Below, piece by piece: positions 18,799 to 28,264 of a DNA stretch of 64,000 nt. Location: NCBI RefSeq assembly GCF_022179125.1, contig NZ_BPQG01000028.1, positions 1 to 64,000 of the forward strand. The letters are read 5' to 3'. The notes beneath the pieces were generated by a model. That model had not been told where the DNA came from and did no database searches. It saw only the letters and a program-made list of their open reading frames with translations. Both the position numbers and the translations under genes were made by a program. Source of the stretch: Methylobacterium cerastii (GTDB lineage: Bacteria > Pseudomonadota > Alphaproteobacteria > Rhizobiales > Beijerinckiaceae). The first letter of the stretch is position 1. Every line of letters begins with the position of its first letter.

Positions 18799-21141
18799 AT
18801 GAGGGCGTTCCGGCATCCGGGGCCAAGCGCCCGCGCCCGGCGGATCGCGCCGGCCCTGGCGCTGGCCCTGGCCCAGCTCCCGTCCGCGGCGGCGGCCCGG
18901 GAGCGGGCCGAGGACGGCGTCACCCTCGACACTCTGACGGTGACGAGCGAGGCCCCCGCCGGCGCGAGCCGCGCCCTCCTGGCCCGCACCTTCGGCGTAT
19001 CCGCTCCGCCCGGGTCGGCGCCGGCTCCGATCGAGAACCCGGTCGGCCAGGTGGTGACGTCGGTCGGCCGCGACGGCACGATCGACGACCGGCCGCCGAC
19101 GACGATCGGCGCGGTGCTCGCCAACAGCCCCGGCGTCACCGTCCGCCAGGGGCTCGGCGGCCGCGACGTGGTGATCTCGATCCGCGGCAACAACGCCCGC
19201 TCCACCGGAATCACCCGCAACATGGTGGTGCTGGAGGACGGGTTCCTGGTGACGCAAGCCGACGGCGCCTCGCGCTTCGACCTGTCGGACCCCCGCGCCT
19301 ATTCCCGCATCGACGTGTTCCGCGGGCCGCAATCGGCGCTGTTCGGCAACTACGCCAGCGGCGGCGCGCTGGCGTTCCGCACCCGCACCGGCCGGGAGAT
19401 CGACGGCTACGAGGTCGCGGTCGACGCCGGCAGCTTCGGCGTCGTGAACAGCGCCTTCGCCGTCGGCCAGGCGAGCGGCCCGTTCGAGATCAGCCTGTTC
19501 TCCAGCGACGCGCGCGGCGACGGCTACCAGGGCCATTCGAGCTTCGACACCCAGACCGTGAACCTGCTGGCGAGCTGGACGCCGAGCGCGGACGACCGCT
19601 TCACCCTCAAGGTGATCGACAACCACGTCTCCGCCGGGCTGCCGGTGCGCGCGTCGCTGAACCAGTTCACCCTCAACCCGTACCAGCGCGGCTGCGAGAC
19701 CGCGTCCGCCGCCGCGCCCGGCTGCGCGACGGTCGCGCTCCTGCGCAACGGCGTCTCCGGCCGCACCGTGGCGGTGACCGCCGACGAGGGCGGGTTCGGG
19801 CGCGACGACCGCCGCACGGTCGTCGCCGGGCGCTGGGAGCACGACGTGGACGCGCAGACGACCTGGCGCGTCCAGGCCGGCTACGACGCGCGCTCCTACG
19901 ACCAGCGGTTCTACGTGCAGGCCGGCCGCGCCAGCCTGCCGTCGCTCAACCTCGCCGCCGACCTGACCCGGCGCGGCGAGCTGTTCGGGCTCGCCGCCAC
20001 CGGCTTCCTGGCCTTGGGCTACGACACCATCGACATCCGCGCGCCGACCTTCAACCGGGCGGCCTTCGGCGGCCCGCGGCTCGGCGCGCTGGTCGGCCTG
20101 CAGGAGGCGACGCAGGAGAACCTCGGCGGCCGGGCGCGGGCCGAGATCGCCGTGTCCGACCGCTGGACCGCCGTGCTCGGGGTCGGCGCGACGCGCACCG
20201 CGATCTCCGGGCGCAACACCATCTTCGCCTACACGGAGGCCGGCGCCGCCTCCGCGGTCACCCCGGTCGACCCGGCCTACGTCAACGTCGCGCCCGAGCT
20301 CGTCCTCGTCTACCGGCCGGATGCGGACTGGACCCTGCGCGGGCGGGTCGCCACCGGCTACGCGACCCCGTCGGTGGGCAACCTGTTCGTCACGCCGGCC
20401 GGCATCCCCGGCTCGAACACCGGGCTCCGGCCCCAGGAGAACCTCGGCTTCGACCTCGGCGCGGAATGGTCGCCGCTGGCGGGCGTGCGCGTCAGCCTCA
20501 CCGGATTCTACGAGTTCTTCCGCAACGAGCTGGTCGGCCAATCCCCGGGGGCGGGGCTCCTGTCCTACACCTTCAACGTGCCGGCCTCCGAGCACCGCGG
20601 CATCGAGCTCGGAGCGGAGGCGGCCCTCGGCTCGGGCTGGCGGGGGACGCTGGCCTACAGCTTCGACGCCCAGGTCTACACCCGCTTCGTCGAGCGACTG
20701 GCGGCCGGCGCCTTCGCCGCCGCGTTCGACCGGGCCGGCAATCGCATCGTCGGGGTGCCGGAGCACCAGGTCCTCGCCCGGATCGGCTACGACGTGCCGG
20801 CCGGGCCGCTCGCCGGCCTCGGCGCCTACGCCGAAGCGGTGATGCAGGACGGCTTCTTCCTCGACAACGCCAACCTGCTGCGGGTGCCGGGCTTCGCGGT
20901 CCTGAACCTCAACGTCCACTACGCGACGGCGCTCGTCGGCTACGCCCGGCGCCTCGACCTCTACGGCGAGGTCCGCAACGTGTTCGACACGGCCACTGTC
21001 GGCGCCGCCAACCCGCTCGCCAATTCCCTCAACGCCGTCACCGGCCTGCAGAACGGCCGCGCCGTCCTGGCCGGCACGAGCGGGGCGATCTTCGCCGGGC
21101 CGCCGCGGACCTTCATGACCGGGATGCGGCTGCGGTTCTGA
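18799..21141 (+). CDS. TonB-dependent outer-membrane receptor
   Basis: The 780-residue protein has a signal peptide (MRAFRH...IAPALALALAQLPSAAAA). A plug domain follows with LDTLTVTSEAP (possible TonB box region), GVTVRQGLGGRDVVISIRG and VFRGPQSALFGNYASGG, and then a beta-barrel whose last strand ends FMTGMRLRF, the terminal Phe being the outer-membrane insertion signal. The substrate is not evident; siderophore or other metal-chelate uptake is usual for the family. It stands alone, divergent from the hydrolase gene, with a 269-base gap that should hold both promoters. I see no clear Fur box. Confidence 0.9.
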   Translation: MRAFRHPGPSARARRIAPALALALAQLPSAAAARERAEDGVTLDTLTVTSEAPAGASRALLARTFGVSAPPGSAPAPIENPVGQVVTSVGRDGTIDDRPPTTIGAVLANSPGVTVRQGLGGRDVVISIRGNNARSTGITRNMVVLEDGFLVTQADGASRFDLSDPRAYSRIDVFRGPQSALFGNYASGGALAFRTRTGREIDGYEVAVDAGSFGVVNSAFAVGQASGPFEISLFSSDARGDGYQGHSSFDTQTVNLLASWTPSADDRFTLKVIDNHVSAGLPVRASLNQFTLNPYQRGCETASAAAPGCATVALLRNGVSGRTVAVTADEGGFGRDDRRTVVAGRWEHDVDAQTTWRVQAGYDARSYDQRFYVQAGRASLPSLNLAADLTRRGELFGLAATGFLALGYDTIDIRAPTFNRAAFGGPRLGALVGLQEATQENLGGRARAEIAVSDRWTAVLGVGATRTAISGRNTIFAYTEAGAASAVTPVDPAYVNVAPELVLVYRPDADWTLRGRVATGYATPSVGNLFVTPAGIPGSNTGLRPQENLGFDLGAEWSPLAGVRVSLTGFYEFFRNELVGQSPGAGLLSYTFNVPASEHRGIELGAEAALGSGWRGTLAYSFDAQVYTRFVERLAAGAFAAAFDRAGNRIVGVPEHQVLARIGYDVPAGPLAGLGAYAEAVMQDGFFLDNANLLRVPGFAVLNLNVHYATALVGYARRLDLYGEVRNVFDTATVGAANPLANSLNAVTGLQNGRAVLAGTSGAIFAGPPRTFMTGMRLRF

Positions 21142-21156
21142 CGCGCGCCCGGCGCC

Positions 21157-21531
21157 TTACTCTGACGCGCCGCCCTTCGGCCGGCGGAACCCGTCGTGGA
21201 GCGCCAGCATCTCGGCCATGCCGAGCGCCCGGCTGCTCCAGCGGGTCTCGGCGGTGTTCACCTGGGTGAAGCGGTCGTGCGACCGGCCGCCATAGGCGCC
21301 GAACAGCACCCGCCCCTCCGCGCCGTCCGGCGCCGGGCGGTCGATCCGGTACGAGGGCGGTCCGCCCTTGGCGGTGACGCCGATCCGCACCGCGGCGTCG
21401 CCGAAATGCTTCTGGCACATCCGCATGGTGGCGAGCACGGCGCGAAGGTAGGCCTCGCCGTCCTCCAGGTCGGGCAGCACGTCCGCGATGGTCGCATCGG
21501 GCGAAAGAGGGGGGCGTCGGGGCATCGGCAT
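21157..21531 (-). CDS. Hypothetical protein, 124 residues
   Basis: Not recognised. The protein is soluble with no signal peptide. Visible segments are TIADVLPDLEDGEAYLRAVLATMRM, a mixed alpha/beta middle with VRIGVTAKGGPPSYRIDRP, and SHDRFTQVNTAETRWSSRALG near the end. The codon pattern is consistent with a real gene. The stop lies 15 bases from the convergent TonB receptor stop and the start is 58 bases after the trehalose-synthase-like gene on the same strand. No function is proposed. Confidence 0.6.
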   Translation of the reverse strand: MPMPRRPPLSPDATIADVLPDLEDGEAYLRAVLATMRMCQKHFGDAAVRIGVTAKGGPPSYRIDRPAPDGAEGRVLFGAYGGRSHDRFTQVNTAETRWSSRALGMAEMLALHDGFRRPKGGASE

Positions 21532-21589
21532 CTCGCTTCGTGCTCCCCCCTACCCTGCCGGGGGCGCAAGCGCGAGGCGTCCGCGCCCC

Positions 21590-23257
21590 TCAGGTCGGCT
21601 TGCGCTTCAGGAGCGCGTCGAGGCCGCCGACCCGGAACCAGTGGTAGCCGTAGCCCTCCAGGTAGAGGCAGTGGCGCCCGTCTTCGTCCGCCTCGCTCCG
21701 CGCGCCGGTGAGCAGGTCGACGAGCACGAGGCCGTCCGGCGCGGCGACGCCGGTGTCGAGAGCGAGCTCGGTCGGGCCGGGCCCGAGGTTGTGCACGCAC
21801 AGGACCGCGTTGCCGCGCCAGTCGTAGCGGAGCGCCAGCACCGCCGGCCGGCCGGTCTCGAGGGCGGTGACGTCGCCCCAGCCGATCTCCGGCGCCTCCT
21901 TGCGCAGGCGGATGATGCTCTGCATCCAGTTGAGGAGCGAGCCCGGGTCGTGGCGCTGGTCGGCGACGTTGACGTGGGCGTAGCCGTAGGGGCCGTGGTC
22001 GATCGGCGGCATGGTCGGCGTCGCCGACCGGGTGAAGCCGCCCTGGGCCTCGGGGGTCCACTGCATCGGCGTGCGGGCGCAGTCGCGCTCCTTCAGGGAC
22101 AGGTCGTCGCCCATGCCGATCTCGTCGCCGTAGCGCAGCACCGGCGTGCCGGGCAGGGTGAACATCAGCGAGTAGGCCAGGCGGATGCGGCGCGGGTCGC
22201 CGTCGAGCATCGGCGCGAAGCGGCGGCGGATGCCGCGGTCGTAGAGCTGCATCCCCTTCTCGGGGCCGAATTCCTCGAAGACGGTCTGGCGCTGCTTCTC
22301 GGTCAGGCGGCCGAGGTCGAGCTCGTCGTGGTTCCTCAGGAAGATGCCCCACTGGCACGAGAGCGGGCGCGGCTTCGTCCGCTCGATCGCCTTGGCCAGC
22401 GGCCGCGCGTCGTGGCCGGCCAGCGCGTAGAACGTCGCCTGGTTGATCTGGAAGTTGAACATCATGTGCATGCGGTCGGCGTCGTCGCCGAAGTAGTCGA
22501 GGTCCTGCTTGGGCAGGATGTTGGCCTCGGCCAGGATGATCGCGTCGCCCTTGCGCCATTGCAGGAACTCGCGGAAGTCGCGCAGCATGTCGAACTGCTC
22601 GGTCGGCGCACCCGCCACGTCGGCGCCCTTGCGCGCGATGACGAAGGGCACCGCGTCCATGCGGAAGCCCGAGACCCCGAGCTCGATCCAGAACCCCATG
22701 ATCTTCAGGATCTCGGCCAGCACCGCGGGGTTGGCCGTGTTCAGGTCGGGCTGGAAGTCGAAGAAGCGGTGGAAGTAGTAGGCCTTGGCCTGCGCGTCCC
22801 AGGTCCAGGTCGTCTTCTGGACACCGGGAAACACCATGCCCTCGGAGGCCGTGGCCGGCTTCTCCTTCGACCAGACGTACCAGTCGCGGTAGGGCGAATC
22901 CGGGTCGGAGCGGGCGGACTGGAACCAGCGGTGCTGGTCCGAGGTGTGGTTGACCACGAGGTCGATCAGCACCCGCAGGCCGCGCTGCTTGGCGGCGTGG
23001 GTGAAGGCGACGAAGTCGCCGAGCGAGCCGTAGGCCGGGTCGACCCCGTAATGGTCGGCGATGTCGTAGCCGCCGTCGCGCTTCGGCGAGGGCTGGAACG
23101 GCATCAGCCAGACCGCGGTGACGCCGAGCCCCTGGAGATAGTCGAGCCGCCGCTCCAGCCCGGCGAAATCGCCGATCCCGTCCCCGTCGGCATCCATGAA
23201 GGTGCCGACCGACAGGCAGTAGATCACCGCGTTCTTGTACCAGAGGTCGTTGATCAT
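21590..23257 (-). CDS. GH13 alpha-amylase family enzyme, trehalose synthase-like
   Basis: The 555-residue (beta/alpha)8 glycosidase has a likely calcium site DADGDGIGD near residue 22 and the GH13 regions LVVNHTSD and GFRMDAV. The nucleophile is Asp201, the acid/base Glu244 (ILAEAN) and the transition-state stabiliser Asp311 (LRNHDELD). MINDLWYKNAVIYCLSVGTF is the usual opening of trehalose synthases (maltose to trehalose) and of related proteins of this subfamily. It lacks the C-terminal maltokinase fusion found in some. Other trehalose/maltose-pathway genes are not nearby, so its exact reaction is inferred. Trehalose would fit desiccation tolerance in a plant-surface methylotroph. Confidence 0.87.
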   Translation of the reverse strand: MINDLWYKNAVIYCLSVGTFMDADGDGIGDFAGLERRLDYLQGLGVTAVWLMPFQPSPKRDGGYDIADHYGVDPAYGSLGDFVAFTHAAKQRGLRVLIDLVVNHTSDQHRWFQSARSDPDSPYRDWYVWSKEKPATASEGMVFPGVQKTTWTWDAQAKAYYFHRFFDFQPDLNTANPAVLAEILKIMGFWIELGVSGFRMDAVPFVIARKGADVAGAPTEQFDMLRDFREFLQWRKGDAIILAEANILPKQDLDYFGDDADRMHMMFNFQINQATFYALAGHDARPLAKAIERTKPRPLSCQWGIFLRNHDELDLGRLTEKQRQTVFEEFGPEKGMQLYDRGIRRRFAPMLDGDPRRIRLAYSLMFTLPGTPVLRYGDEIGMGDDLSLKERDCARTPMQWTPEAQGGFTRSATPTMPPIDHGPYGYAHVNVADQRHDPGSLLNWMQSIIRLRKEAPEIGWGDVTALETGRPAVLALRYDWRGNAVLCVHNLGPGPTELALDTGVAAPDGLVLVDLLTGARSEADEDGRHCLYLEGYGYHWFRVGGLDALLKRKPT

Positions 23258-23328
23258 GCGCGTGGCCCTCGTCGGGGTCGAAGGGGCCGCGGCGTCCGGG
23301 CGCGGCGACGGAACGGACGGACGGACGG

Positions 23329-23649
23329 CTACTTCCGCGCGTGTTCCATGTAGGCGCGCAGCACGGCGTTGATCCGGGTCTGGTACCCGCGTCCCTGGCC
23401 CTGGAAGAAGGCCAGCACGTCGGCGTCGAGCCGGATCGTCATCGGTTTCTTGCGCGACTCGGGGTGGAAGACCGCCTTGCTCCAGTCGATCTCCCGCCCC
23501 GCCTCGTCGGGATCGGACGCGATCGCGGCCTCGACCTCGGCATCGGTCATGGCCTTCACGGCCTCCCAGTCGGTCTCGCTCTCCCCGCGCTCAACCATCG
23601 CCTTCAGTTCCGCGGAGGGATAGCTGACGATACGCTTCCCGCTCTCCAT
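23329..23649 (-). CDS. brnA: BrnA-family antitoxin
   Basis: The 106-residue protein has the BrnA layout: a variable N-terminus, then SKAVFHPESRKKPMTIRLD, the DNA-binding ribbon segment, and LAFFQGQGRGYQTRINAVLR, the dimerisation helix. In known pairs BrnA binds and neutralises the BrnT RNase and represses the operon. It overlaps the 3' end of the toxin gene, as in intact loci. The toxin gene upstream is frameshifted, so this antitoxin may now be an orphan. Confidence 0.9.
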   Translation of the reverse strand: MESGKRIVSYPSAELKAMVERGESETDWEAVKAMTDAEVEAAIASDPDEAGREIDWSKAVFHPESRKKPMTIRLDADVLAFFQGQGRGYQTRINAVLRAYMEHARK

Positions 23650-23852
23650 TGCGTGCTCTCCTCATCGAGATCGCTCGCCGCGTCTCGCTCCGCCATGTCC
23701 AGATCAGGGTGACGAACAGGTCGTCCAGGATCGCGACCGTGAACTGGCGTCTCTCGCCGCGGTCTGCCATCGAAGAGGGCGGCCGCATCTCGGAAGTCGA
23801 GCCGATGCTTGAGCAGATTCGTCCGGCGCTTGGCCTCGTCCCACTCGAACAT
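23591..23852 (-). pseudogene. brnT: Frameshifted BrnT-type toxin gene
   Basis: The first 31 codons give MFEWDEAKRRTNLLKHRLDF and RDAAALFDG, a normal BrnT N-terminus. The rest of the toxin, RRQFTVAILDDLFVTLIWTW and ETRRAISMRRARNGEREAY, appears only in the reading frame one base over. A single-base indel between about 23745 and 23775 therefore splits the gene. As written, the ATG frame ends after 82 residues with an unrelated tail, and the other half has no start of its own. The frameshift could be real inactivation or a sequencing error. No slippery sequence suggesting programmed frameshifting is obvious. Confidence 0.8.
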
Positions 23853-24020
23853 CGCACCTCACCGTAACGTGTCCATACGAGGCGTCAATACGCGGCCGCA
23901 CGCAAGCCCCGAGCCTGGGAGGCTCCTTAAAACAGCCGCGTTGTGCACGCCCTGTTCAGCCGCCCGCGCCAAAGGTCGGCGTGCGCTGAGAAACCCAGCC
24001 GTGCCGGTGCCCCGGATCGC

Positions 24021-27000
24021 ATGAACACCATCCTGATCAAGCTGTTTGCGACCGCCCTGACGCTGAGCCAGGTCACGACCAAGCCCGAGGCGCTGAAGAC
24101 CCAGTTCGACCCGGCCGTGGACGGTCCGCAGGTCGTTCAGATCCTGCGCGACGGCTGCGCGCACATGCGAAAGGCCTTCGACATCGAGGACATCAACCTC
24201 GACGAGCTGATCTCCACCGCGATGGAGGACCCGACGGCCGTGGCCGGGCCGGCGGCGCCCAAGATCCTGCACGGGCTCGACATCGGCGAGCTGAATACGA
24301 GCTACAAGCAGTTCTGCAAGGGCGAGAACCCGAAGGGCTCGCCGTTCGACGCCCGCGAGGTGATCGAGTTCTACAACCGCGCGACCACCGACCTGCCGAC
24401 CGCCGAGGCCCTGCGCGACAAGGCGCTGCCGGGCATGACCCGCATCCTCGACGCCTCGGGGAAGCCCTTCGCCGAGACCTTCGAGCCGAACGGCCGCCGC
24501 CTCGTCGTGCCGATCGCCGACGTGCCGCCGCTGGTCCGACAAGCCTTCATCGCCGCCGAGGACAAGCGCTTCGAGAGCCACCACGGCATCGACGAGCGGG
24601 GCGTGATCCGCGCCTTCATCGGCAACCTCGCCGCCCCCGGCCGGCCGGCCGGCGGCTCGACCATCACGCAGCAGGTGGTGAAGAACCTCTCGGTGGGCGA
24701 CGACGTCACCTACGAGCGCAAGATCCGCGAGATGATCGTCGCCTCCCGCCTGGAGCGCATCCTCGGCAAGCCGCAGATCCTCGGGCTCTACCTCAACGGG
24801 ATCTATCTCGGCCGCGGCGCCTACGGCATCGAGATGGCCGCCAGGAGCTATTTCGGGAAGTCGGTCGGGCAACTCACCCTGCCCGAGGCGGCGTTGCTCG
24901 CCGGCATGCCCAAGGGGCCGAACTTCTACAGCCCCGACAAGTACCCCGAGCGGGCCCGCGAGCGCCGCGCCTACGTCCTCGCCCGCCTCAAGGAGGAGGG
25001 GGCGATCACCGAGGCCGAGATGGCGGCGGCCGTCGCCTCCGACCTCGGGCTGAAGCCGGTCGAGACCGCGCGGCGCGATTCCGGGTTCTACGTGGTCGAC
25101 CACCTCACCCGCGAGGCCCGCACCTTCGCCGGGCTGGATTCGCTCACCGCCCACTCCTTAACCGTGCGCTCGACGATCAACGCCGGGCTGCAGCGGGCGG
25201 TCGAGGGTGCGTTGCAGGACGGGCTGGCGAATTACGAGCGCGGCACCGGGCGCCAGACCTATCCGGGGCCGGAGTTCAACCTCACCGAGAGCGTGCGCAA
25301 GCTCCAGGCGGCGGTCCCCGCCCCCGAGGCCGCGCCGCAATCGCTGCCGGGCGTCACCGGTGCGGAGGCCAAACCTACAGAGATCAAGCCTGCCGAGATC
25401 AAGCCTGCCGAGGCGAAGGCGCCCGTCGGCAGGCCGGCGCGCGGGAAGGCGACCGTCGCCGCGCCGGCCGGGAAGCCCGTGTGGCTGCGCGCGCTCGAGA
25501 GCGCCCGGCCGGTGCTCTACGACGTGCGCTGGCCGCTCGCCGTGGTGCTGGAGACCGGCCGCAACGGCGTGAAGGTCGGGCTCGGCGACGGCCGCGTCGC
25601 GTCGCTCGATCCCGGCATCGCGCGGGGCAAGCTGCAGCCCTACGACGTCGTCCGGGTGAAGCTGCGCGAGGGCAAGGGGCCTCGTGACGAGAAGGGCCTT
25701 CGTGCCGAGATCCGGGTGAAGCCGTCCGTGCAGGGTGCGGCTCTGGTGCTGGAGAACCGAACGGGGCGCATCCTGGCGATGGCCGGCGGGTTCTCCTATC
25801 CGGCGAGCCAGCTCAACCGCGTGACGCAGGCGGTGCGCCAGCCGGGCTCGACCCTGAAGCCGCTGACCTACCTCGCGGCCCTCAACGCCGGGCTCCAGCC
25901 CAACACCCTGGTGATGGACGCGCCCGTGACCCTGCCTCCGATCGGCGGGGTCGGCGACAGCTGGTCACCGAAGAACTACGACGGCGGCGGCTCCGGGCCG
26001 ACGACCTTGCGGCGGGGCTTGGAATTCTCGAAGAACCTCGTCACCGCCCGCCTGCTCCAGGGCGGCATCGCGGACAAGGCGCCGGCCAGCCTCAAGCGCG
26101 TCTGCGACATCGCGCTGGAGGCGCAGATCTACGCGGCCTGCGAGCCGTACTATCCGTTCGTGCTCGGCGCCCAGCCGGTGCGGATGATCGATCTCGCCGG
26201 CTTCTACGCCGCGGTCGCCAACGAGGGCGCGCGCACCGCGCCCTACGCCCTCGAAGGGGTCGAGCGCGACGGCACGCCCGTCTACGCCCACGCCGCCCGC
26301 GAGCCGGTGCGGATCGGCTCGGCCGACCGGGTGGCGTTCTACCAACTCAAGACCATGCTCCAGGGCGTGACCAACCACGGCACCGCGGCGGCCCTGTCGC
26401 GGGTCTCGCAGTTCGTCGCCGGCAAGACCGGCACCTCGGAGAACGAGAACGACGCGTGGTTCGCCGGGTTCACCAACGAGGTCACGGTGGTGGTCTGGGT
26501 CGGCTACGACAACGCCGACGGCACCCGCAAGACGCTCGGCCGCGGCCAGACCGGCGGCCACGTCTCCGTGCCGATCGCGTCGGCGATCTTCCAGGCGGCC
26601 TGGGCCAACGGGGTGGCCAAGACCCCGCTCGCCCCGCCCTCCCCCGAGGCGCGTCAGATGCTCGTCGACGTCTCGATCGACCCGCGCAGCGGGCAGCGCG
26701 TCGCGGGCGGCGGGTTCACCGAGCACTTCCGCAAGGCCGCCGACGGCCGCATGGCCGACACGCAGTACAAGCTGCTGCCGCGCGAGAACGCCTACGCGAT
26801 GCGGCCGGACGCGGAGGACGGCGACCTCTCGGGGACCGAGGACGGCGCCGACGTGGCCGGCGACGCCTTCGGCAACCGCGCCCCCGACGCCGACCTGCTC
26901 GACCCGTTCGGCGACCGCCGCCCGGCGCTCCGCAGCCGGCGGGCGCAGGGCGACGTCGAGGGCGGCTACCGGCCCTGGCCCGGCCAGACCGCGCGTTCGC

Positions 27001-27074
27001 CCTTCGGCGACGACGACCTGCGCCCGCGCCGCCGCGATCCCGACTACCTGTTCGGCGACGACCCGCGCTACTGA
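24021..27074 (+). CDS. Class A penicillin-binding protein (PBP1A/1C-like), extended
   Basis: A bifunctional peptidoglycan synthase. The glycosyltransferase (GT51) domain spans about residues 160-340 with AAEDKRFESHHGID (catalytic Glu near 178), GGSTITQQVVKNL and LYLNGIYLGRGAYGIEMAARSYFGK. The transpeptidase has QPGSTLKP (SxxK serine near 609), FSKNL (SxN) and GKTGTSEN (KTG near 800). Two features are unusual: a roughly 150-residue N-terminal region after a very short hydrophobic start (MNTILIKLFATALTLSQ), and a Pro/Ala/Lys-rich linker at about 445-490 that includes a pentapeptide repeat. The acidic and Arg-rich C-tail ends LFGDDPRY. The total of 1017 residues is longer than the common 700-850. 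Confidence 0.92.
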   Translation: MNTILIKLFATALTLSQVTTKPEALKTQFDPAVDGPQVVQILRDGCAHMRKAFDIEDINLDELISTAMEDPTAVAGPAAPKILHGLDIGELNTSYKQFCKGENPKGSPFDAREVIEFYNRATTDLPTAEALRDKALPGMTRILDASGKPFAETFEPNGRRLVVPIADVPPLVRQAFIAAEDKRFESHHGIDERGVIRAFIGNLAAPGRPAGGSTITQQVVKNLSVGDDVTYERKIREMIVASRLERILGKPQILGLYLNGIYLGRGAYGIEMAARSYFGKSVGQLTLPEAALLAGMPKGPNFYSPDKYPERARERRAYVLARLKEEGAITEAEMAAAVASDLGLKPVETARRDSGFYVVDHLTREARTFAGLDSLTAHSLTVRSTINAGLQRAVEGALQDGLANYERGTGRQTYPGPEFNLTESVRKLQAAVPAPEAAPQSLPGVTGAEAKPTEIKPAEIKPAEAKAPVGRPARGKATVAAPAGKPVWLRALESARPVLYDVRWPLAVVLETGRNGVKVGLGDGRVASLDPGIARGKLQPYDVVRVKLREGKGPRDEKGLRAEIRVKPSVQGAALVLENRTGRILAMAGGFSYPASQLNRVTQAVRQPGSTLKPLTYLAALNAGLQPNTLVMDAPVTLPPIGGVGDSWSPKNYDGGGSGPTTLRRGLEFSKNLVTARLLQGGIADKAPASLKRVCDIALEAQIYAACEPYYPFVLGAQPVRMIDLAGFYAAVANEGARTAPYALEGVERDGTPVYAHAAREPVRIGSADRVAFYQLKTMLQGVTNHGTAAALSRVSQFVAGKTGTSENENDAWFAGFTNEVTVVVWVGYDNADGTRKTLGRGQTGGHVSVPIASAIFQAAWANGVAKTPLAPPSPEARQMLVDVSIDPRSGQRVAGGGFTEHFRKAADGRMADTQYKLLPRENAYAMRPDAEDGDLSGTEDGADVAGDAFGNRAPDADLLDPFGDRRPALRSRRAQGDVEGGYRPWPGQTARSPFGDDDLRPRRRDPDYLFGDDPRY
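25380..25409 (+). repeat. 15-bp tandem repeat encoding EIKPA
   Basis: Two exact copies of GAGATCAAGCCTGCC, preceded and followed by degenerate copies (TEIKPA before, EAKAP after), lie in the linker between the glycosyltransferase and transpeptidase domains of the penicillin-binding protein. They keep the frame and lengthen a flexible spacer. Confidence 0.88.
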
Positions 27075-27109
27075 CGCCGCCCCCCCCTTCTCCCCTTCGA
27101 GGTCCTTCC

Positions 27110-28189
27110 GTGCTGCTGCAGCGACCCGTTCGCCTTGCCTTGCCCCTGCTCGTGCTCGCGGGCGTCCCGTCCGCGATGGCCCAGGCGACGCCCCCCTCGC
27201 CGGCGCAACCGGGCATGGCCGCGACGGCCGCGACGGCCGGGCGCATCCGGGAGGTCGCCTCGGTCGCCGCCGTCGACCCGACCACGCTGAAGCCCGGGAC
27301 GATCCTGGTGAGCGACCACCGCGACACCCCCTCGGCGCCCGAGAACGGGCTGACGCCCTACCTCGACTGGGTGCGGACCAAGCCGGTGGAGGCGGCCGCG
27401 CTCTCGCCCTTCCCCGGCTACAAGGAGCCGGACTACACCACCACCGTGAACGGGGTCGCCAAGCCGCGGCACGAGGCGCTGAAGGTCTACGTCGCCGAGG
27501 GGCGCTTCGTGGTGGCACGGCCCGCCGAGGCGATCGACCTGTCGGCGCTGGCGCAGCTCGGCTTCGTGCAGGCGATGGACCCGGCGATCAAGCACAAGGC
27601 GCTCGACCCCGCCGACGTGACGCCGACGAAGGACCCGGCCGCGGCCTTCGCCCGCCGTCCCGACCGGCCGTGGTGCGAGCCGGGCACGGTGTGCATCGAG
27701 TCGCGCTACGACCTGGAGGGCAAGCTGCCGCTGGGCGTGAAGCTCGCCAACAAGCTGGAGGAGGGCGGCGCCAAGAAGATCGCCGAGTTCGTCTCGTTCC
27801 AGAGCGAGCTGCGCACCCTACCGCCCGACCGGGCCGCGAGCCTGGGGGCGCTGACCAAGGTCGACACCACGGTGACGGGCGGGCTCGAGCAGACGATCTT
27901 CTGGGTCAACCAGATCCTGCGCTTCGGCAAGTTCCTGGCGGTGTTCCAGCCGATGCCGAACGACCCGACCAAGACCGTCGTCACCACCTACATGGCGCTG
28001 GCGATCAAGGGCGACGTCCTCGACCGCAAGGCGGAATACGCCCGCGTGCCCGTGCTGAGGAACCTGCTGCCGGCGCAGGTGCTGATGGGCAACTCGAGCT
28101 TCAACACCGGCACCTCGATCAGCGCCGGCCTGCCGACCTACGCCCGCAACCGCATCGCGGCCTTCGCCGACGCCCTCGCCAAGCGCTAA
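27110..28189 (+). CDS. Exported protein of unknown function, 359 residues
   Basis: I do not recognise the family. A signal peptide is clear (hydrophobic LALPLLVLAGVPSAMAQA) and the mature protein is periplasmic or outer-membrane associated. Notable segments are LTPYLDWVRTKPVEAAALSP, a CEPGTVC pair of cysteines seven apart (CxxxxxC) that could form a disulfide, and TIFWVNQILRFGKFLAVFQP near the end. The start is a GTG seven bases after a GAGG site; no ATG is available. It begins 35 bases after the penicillin-binding protein stop, so it is probably in the same operon and may serve the envelope (inference). Confidence 0.72.
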   Translation: MLLQRPVRLALPLLVLAGVPSAMAQATPPSPAQPGMAATAATAGRIREVASVAAVDPTTLKPGTILVSDHRDTPSAPENGLTPYLDWVRTKPVEAAALSPFPGYKEPDYTTTVNGVAKPRHEALKVYVAEGRFVVARPAEAIDLSALAQLGFVQAMDPAIKHKALDPADVTPTKDPAAAFARRPDRPWCEPGTVCIESRYDLEGKLPLGVKLANKLEEGGAKKIAEFVSFQSELRTLPPDRAASLGALTKVDTTVTGGLEQTIFWVNQILRFGKFLAVFQPMPNDPTKTVVTTYMALAIKGDVLDRKAEYARVPVLRNLLPAQVLMGNSSFNTGTSISAGLPTYARNRIAAFADALAKR

Positions 28190-28264
28190 GCGCCCCCGGG
28201 GCCTCGCCCCGCACCGCGGAAGGCGGCGCGGGGACCGGCCCGAACGATCGGAGACGCCGGCGGA

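Noticed and set aside
23745-23775. Programmed frameshift in brnT
   Set aside because: No slippery heptamer or stimulating structure is visible, and BrnT toxins are not known to need one; mutation or sequencing error is simpler.
28195-28262. Terminator between the exported gene and the lipoprotein gene
   Set aside because: Only an imperfect GC-rich fold (CCCCGC...GCGGGG) is present, without a T run; too weak to call.
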